Positions 1 through 7,327 of a stretch of 11,603 bases of DNA are shown here, piece by piece (positions within the stretch are counted from its first letter, which is position 1; every line of letters begins with the position of its first letter). A model generated the notes under the pieces. That model was not told the DNA's origin. It did not search any database and worked only from the letters and a program-made list of their open reading frames with translations. The stretch is taken from contig SKRJ01000204.1 of assembly GCA_007118555.1 (NCBI GenBank), positions 1 to 11,603 on the forward strand, read 5' to 3'. A program made the translations under genes and the position numbers. Source of the stretch: Anaerolineae bacterium (lineage in GTDB: Bacteria > Chloroflexota > Anaerolineae > UBA1429).

Positions 1-150
1 CGACACCGACGGCGACGCCGACGCCCGAACCGACAGAGACACCGACGCCCGAACCTACGGCACCGCCTGCAGAGCCCGCGCCTCCTGGCGAACCGGCGCC
101 GCCCGCAACCCCGACACCGGCGCCGCCACCGCCCGCGCCGCCGCCACGCA
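1..150 (+). repeat. Pro/Thr linker-encoding repeat
   Basis: The 14-base unit CCGACGCCCGAACC occurs at 18-31 and again at 42-55, 24 bases apart, encoding a repeated TPTPEP-type octapeptide. The rest of the stretch is C/G-rich Pro-Ala-Thr coding sequence. It is a coding low-complexity linker, not a non-coding repeat. Confidence 0.7.
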
Positions 151-1187
151 GCACGGCTGGCTTTGGCTATGGCATCCAGGCGCATATCTATGGGAACGAT
201 GGCCAGATCTTTGGCCTGATCAACGGCATGGGATTCAACTGGGTCAAGCAGCAGGTAGAGTGGAAACTCGTCGAGCCCCATCAAAAGGGCCAGTACAACT
301 GGGGTGACATCGATCGCATTGTGGATGGTGCACGAGCCTCGGGGCTCAACATCCTGCTGAGCGTGGTCAAGGCACCGGCCTGGGCGCGCGGTCCGGGAGC
401 CGATCTGTCTGTGGAGGGTCCGCCCGCCAACAACCAGGACTTTGCCGATTTCCTGGGCGCGATGGCGGCCCGCTACAGAGGACGCGTGCAGGCCTATGAG
501 GTCTGGAACGAGCAGAACCTGCACTATGAGTGGGGCAACGAGCCCATCGACGCCAATCGGTACGTGGACATGCTGCGGCGCAGCTATGGCGCTATCAAGG
601 CGGCGGACCCCAATGCCATCGTCGTCAGCGGTGCGCCCACGCCTACGGGTGTGAATGATGGGCGGATCGCGATCGATGATCGCCTGTACCTCGAGCAGAT
701 GTACCGGGCCGGTCTGGCCCGCTACTGCGATGCCATTGGCGCGCACCCGAGCGGGTACAACAACCCGCCCGATGCAGACTGGCGCACCTGGAGCGATCCG
801 GCGGCGCCCACGTTCAAGGGGCATCCCAGCTTTTTCTTCCGGGGCACCATGGAGAGCTATCGCAACATCATGGTCAAGTATGGTGATAGCGCCAAGCGAA
901 TATGGCCCACCGAGTTTGGCTGGTCGACCTTTGAGAATCTTGGTACTTCACCCCCTGCGGGCTACGAGTACGCCCATAACAACACCGAGGCCAAGCAGGC
1001 CCAATACCTGGTGCGCTCCATCGAGATGATGCGCAACTGGGGTTGGGTGGGGCCCGTGTTTGTGTGGAACCTGAACTTTGGGCCCGCATCTGGGGCTCAT
1101 GATGAAAAGGCCGGGTTTGGCATCCTGCGACCCGACTGGAGCCCGAGACCTGCCTACCATGCGCTGCGGGATATGCCCAAGCGCTAG
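1..1187 (+). CDS. Secreted clan GH-A glycoside hydrolase (GH39/GH5-like), 5' end cut by the window
   Basis: The frame is open from base 3 with no start in view, so this is the C-terminal 394 residues of a longer protein. The first ~50 residues are a low-complexity Thr/Pro/Glu/Ala linker, as in exported multidomain enzymes. A TIM-barrel-like domain follows to the C-terminus. The acid/base motif is WNEQN, with the glutamate at bases 510-512, and the nucleophile motif is TEFGW, with the glutamate at 912-914. Spacing and motifs fit clan GH-A glycosidases, and proteins like this are usually annotated as cellulase-family or GH39-like. A conserved GAH segment lies between the two glutamates. Oddity: Gln replaces the usual Pro in NEP. 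The next gene is a clear paralogue with the same architecture. The likely role is retaining hydrolysis of an extracellular polysaccharide; the substrate cannot be read from the sequence. A signal peptide or lipobox would lie upstream of the window. Confidence 0.85.
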   Translation, partial: TPTATPTPEPTETPTPEPTAPPAEPAPPGEPAPPATPTPAPPPPAPPPRSTAGFGYGIQAHIYGNDGQIFGLINGMGFNWVKQQVEWKLVEPHQKGQYNWGDIDRIVDGARASGLNILLSVVKAPAWARGPGADLSVEGPPANNQDFADFLGAMAARYRGRVQAYEVWNEQNLHYEWGNEPIDANRYVDMLRRSYGAIKAADPNAIVVSGAPTPTGVNDGRIAIDDRLYLEQMYRAGLARYCDAIGAHPSGYNNPPDADWRTWSDPAAPTFKGHPSFFFRGTMESYRNIMVKYGDSAKRIWPTEFGWSTFENLGTSPPAGYEYAHNNTEAKQAQYLVRSIEMMRNWGWVGPVFVWNLNFGPASGAHDEKAGFGILRPDWSPRPAYHALRDMPKR

Positions 1188-1208
1188 GCGCAGGAGCCAG
1201 ATCTACGT

Positions 1209-1264
1209 CAGCGACGCAGACGCGGACGGGCAGGCATGGGATGTCCGTTGGCTCTGCGTCGCTG
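1209..1264. terminator. Long hairpin between the tandem glycosidase genes
   Basis: A perfect 12-bp inverted repeat (CAGCGACGCAGA at 1209-1220 and its complement at 1253-1264) encloses a second 5-bp stem (CGGAC at 1223-1227, GTCCG at 1243-1247). It starts 22 bases after the stop codon of the first glycosidase. No T-tract follows, so this is a terminator-like or mRNA-processing hairpin rather than a textbook intrinsic terminator. Confidence 0.45.
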
Positions 1265-1304
1265 TTGCGTGTGTCGGAACCGGACATGCGCAGAAGCGTC
1301 TACC

Positions 1305-1323
1305 GATACAGATACACGATACA
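1305..1323 (+). repeat. Three GATACA copies before the lipoprotein glycosidase
   Basis: GATACA occurs at 1305-1310, 1311-1316 and 1318-1323, directly upstream of the ribosome site GAGGA (1326-1330) of the next gene. It may be an operator or a chance run. No convincing -35/-10 pair was found beside it. Confidence 0.4.
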
Positions 1324-1335
1324 TCGAGGACTCTT

Positions 1336-2643
1336 ATGGACAAGCTATACAGACGTAATGTACGCAAGCTGTTGCTGACGAGCGCGCTGGTCGCTCTGGT
1401 GCTGGCCATCGGTCTGATGGCCGCGGGTTGCGATGTGGGCGATCCGGTGCTGCCGGAGGAAACTGAGGTTACCGTCAGGACGCCGCAGCCGACCTTTACC
1501 CCCGATGTCGAGCCCGAGCCCACACTACCCCCGGACGAGGTGACGCCGACGCCCGAGGAGCCCACGCCGGTTCCCGAGATCACGCCCACGCCGCGTGTGC
1601 CCCGAGTGAGACCCGAGCGCATGGACTCGCCCGAGTATGGCGTGCAGGCTTTTCCCTGGTGGCGTCCCGAAGTGGCCAGCCGTGATGTGCAGATCGTTCG
1701 GGATGCAGGCTTTGGTTGGATCAAGGTGAACTTTGGCTGGCGAGAGATCGAGCTTGCCAAGGGCCAGTTCGACTGGTCGCGCACGGACCTTGTTGTCGAG
1801 ATGGCCACCGACGAGGGGCTGGACCTGCTCGTGCGCGTCGACTTTCAGCCCGGTTGGGCCGGGGGCAACTATCCAGTGAATGGACCCCCCGACGATTTCG
1901 AGGATCTGGCGGACTTTTTCTACGCTTTGGCCAGCCGCTATGAGGGTCAGATACGGGCCTATCAGGTGTGGAACGAGCCCAACCTGGCCCGCGAGTGGGG
2001 TGGAGAGGTCCCGAATCCGGCGGAATACGTCGAGTTACTGGGGGTCAGCTATGCTGCCATCAAGCGCGCCGATCCGGGCGCTATGGTGATCAGCGCCGGC
2101 ATGTCGCCCACGGGCACCTGGAGCGACGAGGCTCGGCCCGATGACTGGTTCGTGGAGAGCATGTATATCGCTATGGGCGAGAGTAGCGAGGGTTACTTTG
2201 ACGTGCTTGGCGCCCATGGCGCGGGCTTTGCCAGCCCGCCGGAGACCGCTCCCGCCGAGGTGGCGGCCGATCCCCAGATGGGCGGGCACCGCTCCATGGC
2301 GTTTCGCCGTGTGGAGGATCTGCGCGAGATCATGGTAGAGTACGGCGATGCCGACAAGCAGATCGCGTTGCTCGAGTTTGGCTGGACCAGTGACCCCCGG
2401 CCCGAATCTCCCTATCACTGGCATGCGGTCAGCGAAGAGACCAAGGCCGAGTATATCATCCGGGCGTTCCAGTTCGCAGAGGAGAACTGGTCGCCCTGGA
2501 TCGGCGTAATGAACCTGATCTATATCGCCGATCCGGATTGGACCCCCGAGGACGAGCAGTATTGGTGGGCAATCACCGATCCCAGCTACCCCGAGTTCCA
2601 GCCCCGGCCCGCCTACCGGGCGATCCAAGAGATGCTCGACTAG
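1336..2643 (+). CDS. Lipoprotein clan GH-A glycoside hydrolase (GH39/GH5-like), paralogue of the preceding gene
   Basis: 435 aa. The frame is open further upstream, but ATG 1336 is preceded by GAGGA at 1326-1330 and begins a typical lipoprotein signal: basic residues to K11, a hydrophobic segment ~12-30, then a lipobox-like AAGC with Cys32. Residues ~40-95 form a Pro/Thr/Glu linker. The barrel runs ~100-435. The acid/base is Glu214 in WNEPN and the nucleophile is Glu347 in LLEFGW; GAH lies at 292-294. This predicts a retaining clan GH-A glycosidase anchored on the outer face of the membrane. It aligns along its length with the upstream gene (GF.W.K entry strand, RY.G...AY.VWNE, GAH, EFGW, RPAY.A end), indicating tandem duplication. 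The 148-base gap contains a hairpin, so coexpression with the upstream gene is possible but not certain. The substrate is unknown; exopolysaccharide or plant polysaccharide are both plausible. Confidence 0.88.
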   Translation: MDKLYRRNVRKLLLTSALVALVLAIGLMAAGCDVGDPVLPEETEVTVRTPQPTFTPDVEPEPTLPPDEVTPTPEEPTPVPEITPTPRVPRVRPERMDSPEYGVQAFPWWRPEVASRDVQIVRDAGFGWIKVNFGWREIELAKGQFDWSRTDLVVEMATDEGLDLLVRVDFQPGWAGGNYPVNGPPDDFEDLADFFYALASRYEGQIRAYQVWNEPNLAREWGGEVPNPAEYVELLGVSYAAIKRADPGAMVISAGMSPTGTWSDEARPDDWFVESMYIAMGESSEGYFDVLGAHGAGFASPPETAPAEVAADPQMGGHRSMAFRRVEDLREIMVEYGDADKQIALLEFGWTSDPRPESPYHWHAVSEETKAEYIIRAFQFAEENWSPWIGVMNLIYIADPDWTPEDEQYWWAITDPSYPEFQPRPAYRAIQEMLD

Positions 2644-2675
2644 ACGGGCAGGGCTCGTGTGCTATCGCAGCCGAT

Positions 2676-2702
2676 GGGCGTTCCCTCTAGGAGGGGACGC
2701 CC
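2676..2702. terminator. Hairpin between convergent genes, possible bidirectional terminator
   Basis: Twelve-base arms GGGCGTTCCCTC (2676-2687) and GAGGGGACGCCC (2691-2702) pair with one G-T wobble around a 3-base loop. It sits between the plus-strand glycosidase (stop at 2643) and the minus-strand glutamate-synthase-like gene, whose TAG stop (2687-2689) lies at the loop. There is no T-tract on either side, but stem strength and the convergent position favour termination. Confidence 0.55.
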
Positions 2703-4327
2703 GTTTGCATCGCATACTCGGGCACGCGATGGCCGTTGCCCGAGATAATGTCCATGGCCTGCTGGCGATAGGCATCCATGATGAACGAGATACCGGTGAT
2801 CTCGGCGGCCTCGCGGGTGAGCGCGGCCACGTCCTGGCGAGAGATGGCATCCAGCCGATAGTTGCGGCTGCCGGCCATCAGTTGCTGCAGCCCGACCTGG
2901 AGCTTGTCCACATAGGTGTACCATCCGATGGCGCCCAGGGGCAGCTCGTCGATCTCGGAGCCAAAGCGAGCCTTGAGTGTCTCATAGGCCACAAAGATCT
3001 CCTCGACCGAAGCCCCGAACTCGGAGACGGTGCGGGGCAGCTTTTCCGCCTGGAGCCACTTGGCAATGTTCTTGCCCACCATGCCGGGGATCATGATGGC
3101 GCGGCCCATGCAAACCCCCTTGACATAAGGGGCGCCGATGGCCAACACCTTGAAGATCTGGTCCTCGGCCGAGAGCCCGCCGCCAAAGGCGATGCTGGGG
3201 ATATAGGCGCCCTGGCGCTCCAGCTCCTGGCACAGCTCATAAGTCATGGCCAGCAGGTACACCGGCGGCACGCCCCATTCGACCATCATACGCCAGGGGC
3301 TCATGCCCGTGCCGCCCGAGGCCGCGTCGATGGTGACCAGGTCGATGCCCATGTCCGACGACCAGCGCAGCGCCATGGCCAGCTCGCGCATCGGGTAGGC
3401 GCCCGTCTTGAGCGTGACGCGCTTGGCGCCCAGGCCCCGCAGCCGCTCGACCTCTTGCGCAAATGCCTCTTGATCGACAAAGCCGAGGCGCGAGTGCCGC
3501 TCGAACTGCTTGATGGCGCCATCGCGGAAAGCGGCCTGCACCGCGACGTTGGACGGATCCGGGGTGACCAGATAGCCGCGCCCCTGGAGTTCGAGGGCGC
3601 GCTCCAGCGAATCGACCTTGATCTCTCCGCCGATGCACTTGGCTCCCTGGCCCCACTTGAGCTCGATGGTCTCGACCCCCAGCTCGCCGATGGCATACTC
3701 GGCCACACCAAAGGCGGTGTCCTCGACGTTCATCTGCACGTGGATGTCGCCATAGCCATCATGCCAGCGGCGATAGGTCTCGACTCGACGTCGCAGATCG
3801 GGCGCATCGACGATCTTGCCATGTTTGTCTAGCTTGAGGTCGGGGTCGATGCCGGCGACATTCTCGCCACAGGTGAGCACCACGCCCGAGATGGCGGCCC
3901 CCGCCGCAAAGTGCTCCCAGTTGGCGCGCGCGATCTCGGTCGAGCCCAAGGCGCCGCTGATGATGGGCATGCGCAGGCGCTCGGGGTGCCTGTGGCCGAT
4001 CTCGACCTCGGTATCGACGCGGGTGAACAGGCTGTTGTCAGGGGTGGCCTCTACGCCCTCGGGCAGACCGTCGGCCCCCAGGGCATAGCCCATGATGTTG
4101 AAATGCGAGAAATCGACCGGATAGTCCTTGTCGCCGCCGGCGGTGACGGTGCCAAAGGGCCCCGGATAGAGCAGTTCCCTGCCGCGAAAGGTCGCCTTGA
4201 ACACCTCACAGTTGCCGGTGCATCCGTCGATGCAGCGGGAGCAGATGCCCGAGCTGGGGACCACATCTCGGGAGCGGTTGGTGGTCTGTGATACGTCGTT
4301 GGCGTTGGGGCGCTGGAGGTTTCGCAT
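2687..4327 (-). CDS. FMN-binding glutamate synthase family protein (GltS-domain only)
   Basis: 546 aa from ATG 4327, chosen because AGGAG (4337-4341) lies 9 bases upstream; the frame extends further but without family-like sequence. Residues 29-40 carry CxxCxxxCxxxC, a likely Fe-S or metal site. The rest is a glutamate synthase central/FMN barrel: KWGQGAK at 224-230, DAASGGTGMSP at 334-344, GGGLSAEDQ at 382-390 and the phosphate-binding GAPYVKGVCMGRA at 398-410. Family knowledge: this domain binds FMN and joins ammonia to 2-oxoglutarate to make glutamate, or oxidises related substrates. The protein has no N-terminal glutaminase domain, no C-terminal GXGXG domain, and none of the cysteines that follow the GRA segment in GltB and bind 3Fe-4S. 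Ammonia and electrons must therefore come from elsewhere, or the reaction differs. It is cytoplasmic. It follows the two-component pair on the same strand after 267 bases, so it is probably transcribed separately. Confidence 0.85.
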   Translation of the reverse strand: MRNLQRPNANDVSQTTNRSRDVVPSSGICSRCIDGCTGNCEVFKATFRGRELLYPGPFGTVTAGGDKDYPVDFSHFNIMGYALGADGLPEGVEATPDNSLFTRVDTEVEIGHRHPERLRMPIISGALGSTEIARANWEHFAAGAAISGVVLTCGENVAGIDPDLKLDKHGKIVDAPDLRRRVETYRRWHDGYGDIHVQMNVEDTAFGVAEYAIGELGVETIELKWGQGAKCIGGEIKVDSLERALELQGRGYLVTPDPSNVAVQAAFRDGAIKQFERHSRLGFVDQEAFAQEVERLRGLGAKRVTLKTGAYPMRELAMALRWSSDMGIDLVTIDAASGGTGMSPWRMMVEWGVPPVYLLAMTYELCQELERQGAYIPSIAFGGGLSAEDQIFKVLAIGAPYVKGVCMGRAIMIPGMVGKNIAKWLQAEKLPRTVSEFGASVEEIFVAYETLKARFGSEIDELPLGAIGWYTYVDKLQVGLQQLMAGSRNYRLDAISRQDVAALTREAAEITGISFIMDAYRQQAMDIISGNGHRVPEYAMQTGVPS

Positions 4328-4336
4328 GCTGTTTGT

Positions 4337-4341
4337 CTCCT
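4337..4341 (-). promoter_or_regulatory. Ribosome site fixing the glutamate-synthase-like start
   Basis: AGGAG on the minus strand, 9 bases before ATG 4327. It supports this start over the GTG/ATG codons up to 225 bases further upstream in the same open frame. Confidence 0.7.
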
Positions 4342-4550
4342 GTGGCTGGCCGTGCATGTTCCGCAATAGACCAAGGGTCGATGCCGGCATTGGCAGAACC
4401 CACGTCAGAGGGGGATGAACGGCTTGCGCTGCCGCTCGGTGGCCAGCGTATCTCGCGCCAAAGCGTGGATGGCTTGCCAGTTGATATCTATGGTAGCCTG
4501 CCACGTCCATCCTGACCATCGGCCAGGCAGGGGATTCTTGGTGGAAAGGC

Positions 4551-4568
4551 ATCCTCCAGATGGAGGAT
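4551..4568. terminator. 18-base palindromic hairpin after the response regulator
   Basis: ATCCTCCA (4551-4558) and TGGAGGAT (4561-4568) are perfect complements around two bases. The element starts 26 bases past the response-regulator stop, and a short CCTTTCC follows on the minus strand. A weak terminator is the simplest reading; an operator for the downstream glutamate-synthase-like gene is possible. Apart from it, the 4328-4594 gap shows only the ribosome site, with no clear -10/-35. Confidence 0.4.
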
Positions 4569-4594
4569 ATTGGGGAGCAGCGGCGTCAGACGGC

Positions 4595-5245
4595 CTACTC
4601 GATCAGGCCGCAGCGCAGCGCGACAACGGCGGCCTGGGTGCGGTCGGAGACGTTGAGCTTTTGCAGGATGTTCTGGATGTGGGTCTTGACCGTGGTGGCG
4701 CTCACGATCAGCTCGGCCGCGATCTCCTGATTGGTCTTGCCCAGGGCCACCTGTTGCAGCACCTCGGTCTCGCGGGGGGTCAGGGCCAACTCGGCCGAGG
4801 GCGGCGGGCAGCTCGTCGGGGACATGAGGGCGCTCATGCGGTCGAGCAGCTCGCGCAGCATGCCCGGCGAAATGATCGAGCCCCCTTCGGCGGTGGCGCG
4901 CACGGCCCGCACCAGCTCGCTGCGGCTGGCCTCCTTGAGGATATAGCCCGCCGCCCCGGCCGACACGGCGCGGTAGAGATAGTCGGCGTCGTCATAGAGG
5001 CTCACCATGATCACGGCAGTGTCCGGATCGGCCCGCTTGAGGCGCTCCAGGGTCGCCAGACCATCCAGATCGGGCATGCGCACGTCCATCAGCACGATAT
5101 CGGGGCGCAGGCGCGGCACGAGGGTCAGCGCCTCACGGCCACTGGCGGCCTCACCCACGATCTCCATATCGGGCTCGACGCCGAGCATGGCGCGCAGCCC
5201 CTCGCGCACAATCGCCTGATCGTCTACGAGCAGAATGCGAATCAT
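4595..5245 (-). CDS. NarL/FixJ-family response regulator (REC + LuxR-type HTH)
   Basis: 216 aa, normal length for the family. Receiver domain at 1-~120: acidic pocket Asp8/Asp9, phospho-acceptor Asp54 in VLMDVRMPDLDG, switch Ser82 and Lys104 in the YILKEAS segment. A linker at ~140-152 is followed by a GerE/LuxR DNA-binding domain at ~153-215 (LTPRETEVLQ, GKTNQEIA, TVKTHIQNIL, KLNVSDRTQA). All key residues are present, so it should be an active phosphorylation-dependent transcription factor. ATG 5245 has GAGGAGG (5250-5256) four bases upstream and overlaps the end of the histidine kinase gene in an ATGA junction, showing translational coupling and cognate partnership. Targets are unknown; the glutamate-synthase-like gene downstream is one candidate, but no binding site is visible. 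Confidence 0.95.
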   Translation of the reverse strand: MIRILLVDDQAIVREGLRAMLGVEPDMEIVGEAASGREALTLVPRLRPDIVLMDVRMPDLDGLATLERLKRADPDTAVIMVSLYDDADYLYRAVSAGAAGYILKEASRSELVRAVRATAEGGSIISPGMLRELLDRMSALMSPTSCPPPSAELALTPRETEVLQQVALGKTNQEIAAELIVSATTVKTHIQNILQKLNVSDRTQAAVVALRCGLIE

Positions 5246-7200
5246 CCAGCCTCCTCGGCAAAGGCCATGGCGCTCGCCAGCGCAATGGTGACCGTTATGC
5301 GCGTGCCGTGGCCGGCGGCGCTCTGCACCTGACAGCTTCCCCCCAGCAGGCGGGCGCGCTCGCGGATGCTCACCAGCCCCATGTGCAGGCCCTTTTCCGG
5401 CTGCGCCGTCACACTGGCGGGGTCAAAGCCCTGGCCCGAATCGCTGACGGTCACAATCAGGTGGTTGGCATCCATGTCCAGGGATACGTCCAGATGATCG
5501 GCTGCGGCGTGCCGGAGGGCGTTGTTGGCGCCTTCCTGGATGATGCGAAAGAGCGAAGCCTCTACCACCGGCGGAAGCTGTGGCCATGCCTCGTCCACCG
5601 ACAGCCGGACGGACCAGGGGTTTGCCGACTGCAACTCGCCCAAATAGACCCGTAGGGCGTGCTCCAGGCCGAAATCATCGAGACCGGCGGGCCGTAGCTG
5701 GCTGATCAGGCGCCGGGCCTCGTGGATCGCCTCGCGCAGGATCTGGACGCCCTTGGTGATCTCGCGTTCCTCCAGCGCGGGGTCCTGTTCACGCCAGGCC
5801 TGGGCCGTCTGCAGCCGCTGATAGGACGCTACAATCATCTGCACCAGGCCATCGTGCAGATCAAAGGCCAACTGGCGGCTCTCGCGCTCCTCGTTCTGGA
5901 TGACGTCGTCCACAAAGGACCGCAACTGCTCACGCTGCTCATCGGTCTCGCGGTACAGGTAGGCGTTCTCCAGCGCGATGCTGGACTCGGAAGCAACGAA
6001 ACTGAGCAACATGCGCGCTTCCTGATCGTCAAGCCGGTCATGGGAGGCATAGACCTCCAGCGATCCCAGGCAGCGCCCGCGCACGGTGATGGGGGCGAGG
6101 GCCGTACTCTCGACGCCGCCATCGTCACCGCTGCGTATCTGCAGCGAGGCGGCGGCGCAACCCTGCGTCACCTGCGTGCGTGCATCGACGATCTCTGGCC
6201 GGACGATGAGGGCATCCCATGTGCCCGGGGGCTCGCCTGCACGGCGATCGACGAGCGCCTCATAGGAGCCCGGCAGGAACAGACGACAGGCGCAGTCCGG
6301 AAAGAGCCGCCGGCAAGCCACCATGATCGCATTCTGGACCTGGTCCACCGCCAGACTGGCGCCAATGTCCCAGCCGGCCTCAAAGAGCGAGCGCAGGTGG
6401 TCCAGATTGAGGCGCAACGACTCGTAGAGCCGGCTCTGCTCGGCCACGCGCGCATTCAGCTCGGCCAACTCGCGGTTGCGCTGGCGGAGCTCGCTGTTGC
6501 GCTGGTTCAGAATGTCTCGGACCTCGGCCAGCTCCCGGTTCTTTTCCGCCAGCGTCTGGGTGTACGACTCGGGCTGCATGCCATCGCCCATGGCCACCAC
6601 ATGCAGGCCCTCATCGCTCCAGGTCACTCGGTGGGGGTAGAACATGGCCTCCGAGTAGCGCCCCCAGACCTTGGCGGGCGTAAGGATCCACTCGTTGTCG
6701 CTCTGTTGCTCGACCCGCAAAAAGAGCTGGGTACAGTCCCGAATGGCAGCGATGGTCGCCGGGCTGAACTGGGTGCGCGACAGATCCCAGTAGGCCACAG
6801 AGCGCAACTCGAACAGGCGGGGGCACAGGGTGAGGAACAGAGTGCGCACGCGATCCTCGCTGCCCAGGATGCGGCAGAAGCCAGCCAGGGGATCGAACAC
6901 GTAATAGGCCGACGAGCCGATCTCCTCGACCTGCTCCATCAGCCATTGACTCCCATGATGCCGGTGCTGGTCAAGCTCTAGCACCACAGGCGCGGGATGC
7001 TGGGCCACGATCGAATCCAAAAAGCCATCGGCTCGCACGTGTATCAGGCGCCCATCGGTCTCGGCCAGATAGTGGGCCAGCGTACGGACAAAAGGCCGGT
7101 ACTCTTCAGGGGTCGTGGTGAAAAAGACGACATTGTCCTGGGGTTGCAGCTCTTCGATGAGTGCGTCGAGTTCAGCGGATCCGGTGGAAAAGGCGGGCAT
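5242..7200 (-). CDS. Soluble sensor histidine kinase: degenerate KaiC-like domain, coiled coil, GAF, HisKA_3-HATPase
   Basis: 652 aa from ATG 7200, chosen over an in-frame GTG at 7236 because AGGAG (7208-7212) lies 7 bases before it. Residues 1-~203 resemble a KaiC/RecA-like module: the STGSAELDALI opening, a FDPLAGF strand at ~102-108, then AKVWGR and YPHRVTWSDEGLHVV at the end. Where KaiC has its P-loop this protein has VVFFTTTPEEYRPF, with no GxxxxGKT. A heptad-like region at ~212-262 is a probable coiled coil, and ~268-415 is a GAF-type domain. The kinase part has dimerisation/phosphoacceptor segment NEERESRQLAFDLHDGLVQ with His449, N box EGANNALRHA (556-565), DSGQGF (587-592) and a G2-like GLHMGLVSIRERARLLGG. 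No membrane segment is seen, so it senses a cytoplasmic signal and phosphorylates the regulator encoded immediately downstream (4-nt overlap). Confidence 0.92.
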   Translation of the reverse strand: MPAFSTGSAELDALIEELQPQDNVVFFTTTPEEYRPFVRTLAHYLAETDGRLIHVRADGFLDSIVAQHPAPVVLELDQHRHHGSQWLMEQVEEIGSSAYYVFDPLAGFCRILGSEDRVRTLFLTLCPRLFELRSVAYWDLSRTQFSPATIAAIRDCTQLFLRVEQQSDNEWILTPAKVWGRYSEAMFYPHRVTWSDEGLHVVAMGDGMQPESYTQTLAEKNRELAEVRDILNQRNSELRQRNRELAELNARVAEQSRLYESLRLNLDHLRSLFEAGWDIGASLAVDQVQNAIMVACRRLFPDCACRLFLPGSYEALVDRRAGEPPGTWDALIVRPEIVDARTQVTQGCAAASLQIRSGDDGGVESTALAPITVRGRCLGSLEVYASHDRLDDQEARMLLSFVASESSIALENAYLYRETDEQREQLRSFVDDVIQNEERESRQLAFDLHDGLVQMIVASYQRLQTAQAWREQDPALEEREITKGVQILREAIHEARRLISQLRPAGLDDFGLEHALRVYLGELQSANPWSVRLSVDEAWPQLPPVVEASLFRIIQEGANNALRHAAADHLDVSLDMDANHLIVTVSDSGQGFDPASVTAQPEKGLHMGLVSIRERARLLGGSCQVQSAAGHGTRITVTIALASAMAFAEEAG

Positions 7201-7207
7201 GTTCCCT

Positions 7208-7212
7208 CTCCT
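7208..7212 (-). promoter_or_regulatory. Ribosome site deciding the histidine kinase start
   Basis: AGGAG 7 bases before ATG 7200 on the minus strand. The alternative GTG at 7236 has no comparable site, and the 12 residues it would add are Arg-rich and unlike a domain start. Confidence 0.7.
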
Positions 7213-7285
7213 GCATCGCCGCGGTCGATCTGCCACGGTTACAAGCTGTTGGGCTTACGGGCCCTACCGTGTGAGCCAGACGTGC

Positions 7286-7319
7286 CCGATCACATTCAGC
7301 GACTCGGGCTGTTGATCGG
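7286..7319. terminator. Inverted repeat between the orphan gene and the histidine kinase
   Basis: CCGATCA (7286-7292) and TGATCGG (7313-7319) are perfect 7-bp arms, with a short AGC/GCT pair inside. It lies just past the stop of the 97-aa gene and 86 bases before the kinase start. No T-tract follows. It could be a weak terminator or an operator of the kinase-regulator operon; no clear promoter is visible in 7201-7327. Confidence 0.35.
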
Positions 7320-7327
7320 TTGAACCC

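Noticed and set aside
1078..1335. Upstream extension of the second glycosidase
   Set aside because: It would overlap the end of the first glycosidase and place the lipoprotein signal in mid-protein. ATG 1336 with its own ribosome site and signal peptide is the real start.
2657..3832. 391-codon plus-strand open frame
   Set aside because: It lies antisense to the well-recognised glutamate-synthase-domain gene. Its composition is His/Asp/Gly/Leu-rich without domains, typical of the shadow frame of a GC-rich gene.
4328..4552. N-terminal extension of the glutamate-synthase-like protein
   Set aside because: The extra 75 residues show no family similarity, and the strong AGGAG sits before the internal ATG at 4327.
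4551..5245. Regulation of the glutamate-synthase-like gene by the neighbouring two-component pair
   Set aside because: Only adjacency and one palindrome support it; no repeated operator sites were seen, so it is mentioned only as a possibility.
4415..5332. 305-codon plus-strand open frame over the response regulator
   Set aside because: Shadow of the response regulator. The minus strand carries all receiver and HTH residues.
5722..6981. 419-codon plus-strand open frame
   Set aside because: Antisense shadow of the histidine kinase gene, with no recognisable motif and no ribosome site.
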